Part shown: positions 7,243 through 11,566 of the stretch, piece by piece | Numbering within the stretch: the first letter of the stretch is position 1 | Layout: each line of letters starts with the position of its first letter | NCBI GenBank assembly: GCA_007118045.1 | Contig: SKTG01000499.1 | Location: 1 to 11,566 of the forward strand | Length of the DNA: 11,566 bases | Direction: 5' to 3' | DNA from: Nitriliruptoraceae bacterium | Lineage (GTDB): Bacteria; Actinomycetota; Nitriliruptoria; Nitriliruptorales; Nitriliruptoraceae | The notes under the pieces: model-generated | Seen by the model: only the letters and a program-made list of their open reading frames with translations | The model's database searches: none | Told to the model about the DNA's origin: nothing | Translations under genes and position numbers: made by a program

Positions 7243-7449
7243 TCAGAACGCGTCCGGGTCGTCGTCGACGGGGCGGCGGCCACCCACCCGACGCTGCCGC
7301 ATGGACAGGCCGACGATGAGGCCGACGACCCCACCGATCATCAGGATGTAGCCGATGGTCTGGATCTCGATGCCGGTCAGGTCGACGTTGACCGCGAACG
7401 CCAGGATGGCACCCAGCACGATCAGGCCGATGCTTCCGCCGATGGTCAT
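7243..7449 (-). CDS. DUF6458-like small two-helix membrane protein
   Basis: This 68-residue protein has two hydrophobic segments (about 4-20 and 31-49) separated by a short polar loop containing DLTGIEIQ. It ends in a basic then acidic tail (RQRR at 51-54, VDDDPDAF at 61-68). The opening MTIGGSIGLIVLGAILAFAV and the second helix TIGYILMIGGVVGLIVGL match my recollection of the DUF6458 family common in actinobacteria, whose function is unknown. The ATG (7447-7449) was chosen because GAGGAGG (7456-7462) lies 6 nt upstream. The frame stays open to 7575 but would add 42 Arg/Gly-rich residues encoded by a tandem repeat. The gene converges on SulP with a 7-nt gap. Confidence 0.82.
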   Translation of the reverse strand: MTIGGSIGLIVLGAILAFAVNVDLTGIEIQTIGYILMIGGVVGLIVGLSMRQRRVGGRRPVDDDPDAF

Positions 7450-7467
7450 GGTGGTCCTCCTCGTAAC

Positions 7468-7527
7468 GCGGCGACGACTGGTGCGGCGACGACTGGCGCG
7501 GCGACGACCGGCGCGACGCCGACCGGC
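7468..7527. repeat. Four tandem copies of a 15-nt GC-rich repeat
   Basis: Units are GCGGCGACGACTGGT (7468-7482), GCGGCGACGACTGGC (7483-7497), GCGGCGACGACCGGC (7498-7512) and the more diverged GCGACGCCGACCGGC (7513-7527). They lie in the 252-nt gap (7450-7701) between two minus-strand genes, immediately upstream of the small membrane protein's ribosome-binding site. The rest of the gap shows no gene that I can support. The array could be leader sequence, a protein-binding array or a slippage-prone tract. Confidence 0.8.
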
Positions 7528-7701
7528 GGGACCGACCCGGCCTCCGCCGGTCGTCCCTCTGGCGTGCGGGCGCACCGTCCGCGCACCCGCGCAGCGTACG
7601 CACGGGCGCCCGGGTCGTGGGGGACGTCCGTCCGGGTACCTCGTCCGGGCAGCTCGTGCGGAGCCGTGGCGCTGCGTGGAGGGCGCTGGTGTCGGATCCG
7701 T

Positions 7702-8826
7702 TCAGGCTCGCTCGGCCAACCGACGCGCCAGCACGGCGCACCCGGCGCCGGCCAACAGGACCGTCGCGGCCCCGAGCCACGCCACCCGGTACGCCACGTT
7801 GGCCGCGACGAGCCCGAAGCCCAGTTGCCCGACGGTCGCTCCGACGAACGAGCCGGCCATCATCATGCTGCTGGCCGCGGCCGGCGAGGCCCGGTGGAGC
7901 CCGACCACCGTCAGGTCCATCAGCCCGTTCCAGCCCCAGCCGGCCCCGAACGCGATCGCCACGACGGTCACGAGCGGCCAGGTCGGCTCAGCGATCCCCA
8001 GCAAGGCGACGCCGCCGGCGCCCGAGACCATCGCGGCGATCATCGGCAGTGCCGGCTCGAAGCCCCACCGGTCCGCCGCCCAGCCGAACAGCAGCCGGGT
8101 CGTGATCGAGACCGCGCTGCCGTAGACCAGCAGGATGCCCGCCGACGACTCGGACACGCCGCCCGAGACCAGGCTGTCGACCGTGAAGGAGGCGAGGGTC
8201 ATGGTGGCGGCCGCGCCGAGGGCCGAGGCGGCGGTCAGCAGCCACAGCGGTGCGGAGAGGTTCGGGCGGACGCCGTCACGCTGGGGTCGCGCGCTGCCGT
8301 CCTGGCGGGGGACCAGGAACGGGACGAGCAGGACGAGCACCGCCACGCCCGCGTAGGCCCACCGCCACCCGACGGTCAGGGCCACCAGCGGCACGGTGGC
8401 ACCAGCCACCAGCGAGGTCAGCGGGACCGCCGCCTGCTTCGAGCCGAACGCCAGCCCCTGGCGACCGGGTCGCAGGCCACGGGCGAGCAGACCGTTGGCC
8501 GCTGGTTGGCCGAAACCGTTGGCGACGCCCCCGAGCACCATGGTCACCAGCAGCCCCGTGTAGCTGCGCACCAGTAGCGCCATGGACAGCATCGACGCTC
8601 CGGCCGCGACGCTGGTGACGATCACGCCCGCGTACGCGCCGATGCGCTCGATGATGCGGAAGACGATCGGGCTGCTGAGCGCGGAGGCTCCGAACAGCAC
8701 CGCGATGGCGACGCCGAGCCCGTCCGCGCCGAAACCGAGCTCGGCACCGACCTGGACGGCCAACCCGCCGAGCAGGAACAGGGGTGCGACCGAGGCGACC
8801 GTCGCGCCGATGGCCGCCGCAGCCAG
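7702..8826 (-). CDS. MFS (major facilitator) transporter, start codon uncertain
   Basis: This roughly 374-residue, 12-helix carrier has a central polar loop at about 173-191 (PRQDGSARPQRDGVRPN). Recognisable elements are a GFGQPAANGLLARG helix (104-117), followed by RQGLAFGSKQAAVP (122-135), and the motif-A-like loop GWAADRWG (248-255). These point to a sugar, acid or polyol class MFS porter without fixing the substrate. The start is problematic: TM1 begins at about residue 2 when read from CTG 8826, yet no ATG, GTG or TTG lies in frame between the end of the dehydrogenase gene (8856) and TTG 8763, which is inside TM1. An in-frame ATG at 8952 would overlap the dehydrogenase by 97 nt and add 42 Arg/Pro-rich residues. 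A strong GGGAGGGGA lies at 8839-8847. I chose the CTG provisionally. It probably shares a transcript with the dehydrogenase and imports its substrate. Confidence 0.85.
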   Translation of the reverse strand: MAAAAIGATVASVAPLFLLGGLAVQVGAELGFGADGLGVAIAVLFGASALSSPIVFRIIERIGAYAGVIVTSVAAGASMLSMALLVRSYTGLLVTMVLGGVANGFGQPAANGLLARGLRPGRQGLAFGSKQAAVPLTSLVAGATVPLVALTVGWRWAYAGVAVLVLLVPFLVPRQDGSARPQRDGVRPNLSAPLWLLTAASALGAAATMTLASFTVDSLVSGGVSESSAGILLVYGSAVSITTRLLFGWAADRWGFEPALPMIAAMVSGAGGVALLGIAEPTWPLVTVVAIAFGAGWGWNGLMDLTVVGLHRASPAAASSMMMAGSFVGATVGQLGFGLVAANVAYRVAWLGAATVLLAGAGCAVLARRLAERA

Positions 8827-8838
8827 TCGGGTGGTCCG

Positions 8839-8847
8839 TCCCCTCCC
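8839..8847 (-). promoter_or_regulatory. Strong ribosome-binding site before the MFS gene
   Basis: On the minus strand this reads GGGAGGGGA, right after the dehydrogenase stop (8856-8858). It lies 12 nt before the CTG at 8826, and there is no canonical start codon at normal spacing in the MFS frame. It argues that translation begins here and not at the upstream ATG 8952. Confidence 0.5.
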
Positions 8848-8855
8848 GCCACCGC

Positions 8856-10337
8856 TCAGCGCAGGACCTCGGCGATCGCGGCGGCCGGTCCGCCCCGGCG
8901 GAGGGCGTCGTGGAGTTCCGTCACCCGGTCGACGAACGGGGTGGCCTCGCACACCGCGACGGGGAAGATGTCGGTGGTGTCGAACACCGCGCGGACCAGC
9001 GCCGCCGACCCTCGATGGTGGCGGCCCAGCGCCGCCAACGCCTCCGCTCGCGGGTCCGCCGGGGTACCGGTCACCTCAGCCGGGTAGGCGGACTCCGGCT
9101 CGGTCAGACACCGCAGGAAGGCCGCGACCAGCAGCGCGATGGCGGACGGCGGCTGGCCCGCGCCTACGTGATGCAGGACCGGCTCGGAGACGCGGACGGG
9201 CAGCTTGAGGGAACCGTCGGAGCCGACCTGCGCCGTCCGGTGGGCCACGGCCCGGTTGCCGAAACGGTCGAACAGGTCCCCGAGGTATGTCTCGATGTCG
9301 ATGGTCGGCGGGACCTGTAGGGTCGGCAGCATCTCCGCCCGCACCAGGTGGTCGACCACCGGTGCCACCCCCGGGAGCGCCAGGGCGTCGGCGATGTAGC
9401 GCTCGCCGGACAGCAGGCCCAGGTAGGCCAGCATGGAGTTGGAGGCGTTGAGGACCCGCAGCTTCAGCAGCTCGTAGGCGGTGACGTCGTCGGTCAGGAT
9501 GGCGCCGCCGGCCTCCCAGGCGGGGCGTCCGCCGGCGAAGGCGTCCTCGAGCACCCACATGCTGAACGGCTCGGCGGGTACGGGGACGCGGTCGTGCATG
9601 CCGGTGGCGGCCAGCGCCTGGTCCCGGTGGGCGTCCTCGGTGGCGGGGACGATGCGGTCGACCATCGTCGAGGGGAAGGTGACCCGGGCGTCGAGCCAGG
9701 CCAGCAGCTCGCTCCCGTCGGGCTCGTCGGCGAGCTCGAGGAAACGTCGGACCAGCGCCCGGGTCCGCTCCCCGTTGTGCTGCAGGTTGTCGCAGCTGAC
9801 CACCGAAAGCGGCTCGCCGTCGCGTCGGAACCGACGCTGCAGGCCGCGGGCGAGCCGACCGATCGTGGTCGACGGCACGTTCCCGGCGAGGTCGGCACGC
9901 ACCCGCTCGTCGTCGACGTCGAGGTCGCCGGTCCGCGGGGAGTACCCGTAGCCGTTCTCCGTCACCGTGAGCGTGACGACCCGGATCCGGGGGTCGGCGA
10001 GGTGCTCGAGCAGCTCCTGGGGCCGGTCGTCGGCGACCAGGAGATCGGTGTGCACGGCGACGACCTCGGCGCGGACCCCGTCGCGGTCGAGGGTCAGCAC
10101 CGTGTAGCGGCCGTCCTGGGCGCGCAGGGCGTCGACCACCCGACGCGAGGCGTTGGCCGCTCCGACGATGCCCCACGGGCCCGGCTCGGCGTCGAGCGCC
10201 GCGGCGGTGTAGAGCGCCTGATGAGCGCGGTGGAAGTTGCCGAGGCCCAGGTGGAGGATCCCCGGGGTCGCCGGCCGGGTCGCGGGTCTCGTGGCGGACC
10301 CGTCGGTGGACCCGTCGGTGGACGCGGCACCGGCCAT
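8856..10337 (-). CDS. Mannitol dehydrogenase / fructuronate reductase family polyol dehydrogenase
   Basis: This 493-residue enzyme is a long-chain, zinc-independent polyol dehydrogenase that interconverts a sugar alcohol (or sugar-acid alcohol) with its keto form using NAD(P). The N-terminal Rossmann domain starts with GILHLGLGNFHRAH (26-39). SCDNLQHNGE (181-190) and the C-terminal helical domain from about 283 follow. Against Pseudomonas mannitol 2-dehydrogenase (Lys295, Asn191, Asn300, His303, from memory), K292, N188 and N297 align with a constant offset of 3. The His303 position is Asn300 here (KLRVLNASNS). The ATG at 10337 has GGAG 6 nt upstream and puts the nucleotide-binding motif at the usual place. 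Residues 7-24 are low-complexity (TDGSTDGS, RPATRPATP). It is divergent from an IclR regulator and precedes an MFS gene by 29 nt. Mannitol, arabinitol and fructuronate are all possible substrates. Confidence 0.9.
   Translation of the reverse strand: MAGAASTDGSTDGSATRPATRPATPGILHLGLGNFHRAHQALYTAAALDAEPGPWGIVGAANASRRVVDALRAQDGRYTVLTLDRDGVRAEVVAVHTDLLVADDRPQELLEHLADPRIRVVTLTVTENGYGYSPRTGDLDVDDERVRADLAGNVPSTTIGRLARGLQRRFRRDGEPLSVVSCDNLQHNGERTRALVRRFLELADEPDGSELLAWLDARVTFPSTMVDRIVPATEDAHRDQALAATGMHDRVPVPAEPFSMWVLEDAFAGGRPAWEAGGAILTDDVTAYELLKLRVLNASNSMLAYLGLLSGERYIADALALPGVAPVVDHLVRAEMLPTLQVPPTIDIETYLGDLFDRFGNRAVAHRTAQVGSDGSLKLPVRVSEPVLHHVGAGQPPSAIALLVAAFLRCLTEPESAYPAEVTGTPADPRAEALAALGRHHRGSAALVRAVFDTTDIFPVAVCEATPFVDRVTELHDALRRGGPAAAIAEVLR
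10296..10319. repeat. Two 12-nt tandem repeats in the dehydrogenase N-terminus
   Basis: GGACCCGTCGGT occurs twice back to back (10296-10307, 10308-10319). On the minus strand it encodes the TDGSTDGS segment of the low-complexity N-terminal tail. Confidence 0.6.
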
Positions 10338-10395
10338 GCGCGCTCCGTCCGTCGCTCGGGGAACCGCGACCCGGGGGTGGGTTCGCCGGCTCGTC

Positions 10396-10423
10396 TTGAC
10401 ATGTCCGCCACGGACGGTACATC
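10396..10423 (+). promoter_or_regulatory. Candidate promoter for the IclR regulator gene
   Basis: A perfect TTGACA (10396-10401) is followed after 16 nt by TACATC (10418-10423), a weak -10. The distance to the TTG start at 10568 would give a leader of over 130 nt. On the opposite strand, TTCATT (10437-10442), a 17-nt spacer and TACCGT (10414-10419) form a weak promoter for the dehydrogenase. The two candidate promoters overlap face to face. Confidence 0.35.
10403..10415. promoter_or_regulatory. Palindrome in the divergent promoter region
   Basis: GTCCG-CCA-CGGAC is a perfect 5-bp-arm inverted repeat lying between the TTGACA and the candidate -10 of the plus-strand promoter. It is a possible operator for the neighbouring IclR protein. 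Confidence 0.3.
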
Positions 10424-10438
10424 TGGGCGTCACAGGAA

Positions 10439-10453
10439 TGAAACGACGGTTCA
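10439..10453. promoter_or_regulatory. KdgR/IclR-like operator candidate
   Basis: TGAAAC-GAC-GGTTCA is a 15-bp pseudo-palindrome with one mismatched pair. Its geometry and arms closely match the enterobacterial KdgR box core TGAAAC-N3-GTTTCA (from memory); KdgR is an IclR-family repressor of sugar-acid genes. It lies 101 nt before the dehydrogenase start and 114 nt before the IclR start, overlapping the weak minus-strand -35. An 11-nt perfect palindrome TCACC-T-GGTGA (10451-10461) abuts it. Confidence 0.4.
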
Positions 10454-10552
10454 CCTGGTGATGCCTGGCGGGGGAGAGGGCAGCCGGGCGACGGCCGCGT
10501 CGCGAGCGGGTGGCGACCCGGAGCGCACCAGCGAGGCCCGGCACCGGCCGGC

Positions 10553-10559
10553 GGGAGGG
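10553..10559 (+). promoter_or_regulatory. Ribosome-binding site that selects the TTG start of the IclR gene
   Basis: GGGAGGG lies 8 nt before TTG 10568, supporting this unusual start codon. No ATG or GTG is better placed relative to the helix-turn-helix domain. Confidence 0.6.
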
Positions 10560-10567
10560 CCAGCAGC

Positions 10568-11557
10568 TTGAAGCTCAACCGGTCCGTGCTCCGCGGCATC
10601 GCGTTGCTGGAGGCGCTCGGCGAAGCCGGCGAACCGCTCGGGCCGGCGAAGCTGGCCGCGAGCGTCGACCTCGACAAGGCGACCGTGTCACGGTTGCTCG
10701 CGACCTTCGAGCACGCCGGGTACGTCGATCGCGAGCCCGCCGGCGGGCGCTACCGGCTCACCAACCGGGTCCTGCGGCTCTCCCGCAGCCTGCTCGAGCA
10801 CTCCGACCTGTTGCGCATCGCCCGCCCCCACCTCACCCGTCTCCGTGACGACTGCGGCGAGTCGGTCCACCTCGGGCAGTTCGACGGGGACCATGTCGTC
10901 TACGTCGACAAGCTCGAGGCGGAGCGTTCCATCCGGCTGGTGTCGACCGTCGCGCGCAGCATGCCGATCCACACCACCTCGCTCGGCAAGGCCATGCTGG
11001 CGGCGATGGACCGTGAGGCCGCACGCGCTGTCGTGGGTCATCTCGACCTGGCCCCGCGCACACCCGCGTCCATCACCGATCCGGCCGTGCTCCTGCGGGA
11101 GCTGGATGGCATCGCCGCGCGAGGGTTCGCGACGGACGAGGAGGAGAACGAGCAGAACGTGTGCTGTATCGGCGCGCCCGTGTTCGACCGCACCGGGAGG
11201 GTCGTCGCCGCGGTCAGCCTGGCCGGGCCGATCTTCCGTGTCGGCCCGCAGGTCGAGGACCTCGGCGAACGGTGCCGGCGCGCGGCGGAGGACGTCTCCG
11301 AGGACCTCGCCGAGATGGGACTGGCCGTTCCGGTGCCGGCATCGCCCGGGCCGGTCGGCATCCCGGGACGCGACGCGGCCGCCACCGTGGCGCCGCGGCC
11401 CGTCAACGGGGCGGCACGGCGGCCTACCGTCAGCGTGGCGACCACGCCGGGAAGCGACGACGGTAAGGTCCTCGAGGCGACCACCGACGGCGACGACGCG
11501 ATCTCGCCGCCCACCGCGGCAGCCTCGGCGTCCCCACGGCCCGATCGAGACGTGTGA
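10568..11557 (+). CDS. IclR family transcriptional regulator with long C-terminal tail
   Basis: This 329-residue DNA-binding regulator probably controls the divergent dehydrogenase-MFS pair in response to a small sugar-derived ligand. The N-terminal winged helix-turn-helix is at about 4-66: SVLRGIALLEAL, then the recognition helix DKATVSRLLATFEHAGYVDRE. The IclR effector domain spans about 80-252, with HTTSLGKAMLAAM (135-147) and NEQNVCCIGAPVFDRTGRVV (194-213) as family blocks. Cys199/Cys200 are adjacent in the ligand region. Family members usually end near residue 255. This one continues for about 75 Ala/Pro/Thr/Asp-rich residues that look disordered, which is unusual. Translation starts at TTG 10568 with GGGAGGG upstream. 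The stop at 11555-11557 could overlap a following GTG (11554) as GTGA, but too little sequence remains to call a next gene. Confidence 0.92.
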   Translation: MKLNRSVLRGIALLEALGEAGEPLGPAKLAASVDLDKATVSRLLATFEHAGYVDREPAGGRYRLTNRVLRLSRSLLEHSDLLRIARPHLTRLRDDCGESVHLGQFDGDHVVYVDKLEAERSIRLVSTVARSMPIHTTSLGKAMLAAMDREAARAVVGHLDLAPRTPASITDPAVLLRELDGIAARGFATDEEENEQNVCCIGAPVFDRTGRVVAAVSLAGPIFRVGPQVEDLGERCRRAAEDVSEDLAEMGLAVPVPASPGPVGIPGRDAAATVAPRPVNGAARRPTVSVATTPGSDDGKVLEATTDGDDAISPPTAAASASPRPDRDV

Positions 11558-11566
11558 ACCCTCCGA

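Noticed and set aside
5481..7334. Long minus-strand open frame (617 codons) across the SulP region
   Set aside because: It reads as His/Arg/Asp/Gln-rich antisense of a clear SulP gene with matched motifs on the plus strand; such shadows are common in very GC-rich DNA.
7468..7527. CRISPR array
   Set aside because: The 15-nt units are contiguous with no spacers and no cas genes are near.
7450..7575. Arg-rich N-terminal extension of the small membrane protein
   Set aside because: It would be encoded mainly by tandem repeats, and GAGGAGG sits directly before the internal ATG at 7449.
9348..10571. 407-codon plus-strand frame opposite the dehydrogenase
   Set aside because: It is Gly/Val/Arg-rich antisense of an enzyme whose motifs are unmistakable on the minus strand.
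1..11566. A new multi-gene defence, secretion or mobile system
   Set aside because: Every large gene falls in a known family, and there are no nuclease, transposase, integrase or toxin-like genes and no att-like repeats.

Overview
The window is very GC-rich and densely coded. It uses GTG and TTG starts freely, and its promoter-like hexamers are of the TANNNT kind, all of which fits a high-GC actinobacterium. The mix of genes (OpuC-type osmolyte transporter, SulP carrier, DUF6458-like small membrane protein, IclR regulator) and a strongly acidic, lysine-free secreted receptor suggest a salt-exposed lineage. Nitriliruptoria or Egibacter-like bacteria are one possibility, but this is an inference from style and not from any search.

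Layout. (1) 166-3741, plus strand: a four-gene ABC uptake operon for a quaternary-amine osmoprotectant, in the order ATPase, permease, permease, lipoprotein receptor. The first three genes overlap by 4 nt and 1 nt. (2) 3742-3907: a hairpin-rich convergent junction. (3) 3908-4378, minus strand: a small helical protein that may be hemerythrin-like. (4) 4598-5320, plus: a PIG-L/LmbE-type zinc deacetylase. (5) 5418-7235, plus: a SulP anion carrier with a STAS domain. (6) 7243-7449, minus: a 68-residue two-helix membrane protein, preceded by four copies of a 15-nt tandem repeat. (7) 7702-10337, minus: an MFS transporter downstream of a long-chain mannitol dehydrogenase/fructuronate reductase-family enzyme, probably one transcript. 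(8) 10568-11557, plus: a divergently transcribed IclR-type regulator. The shared 230-nt region between (7) and (8) holds several palindromes, one with the geometry of an IclR/KdgR operator.

Two functional modules stand out: osmoprotectant import, and a regulated polyol or sugar-acid uptake and oxidation unit (MFS, dehydrogenase, IclR). The SulP carrier, the deacetylase and the two small proteins look like independent single genes.

I found no CRISPR array, tRNA, rRNA, insertion sequence or phage gene, and no convincing evidence of a wholly new system. The most interesting points are the His-to-Asn change at a catalytic position of the dehydrogenase, the KdgR-like box, the lysine-free receptor, and the MFS gene that lacks a canonical start codon.
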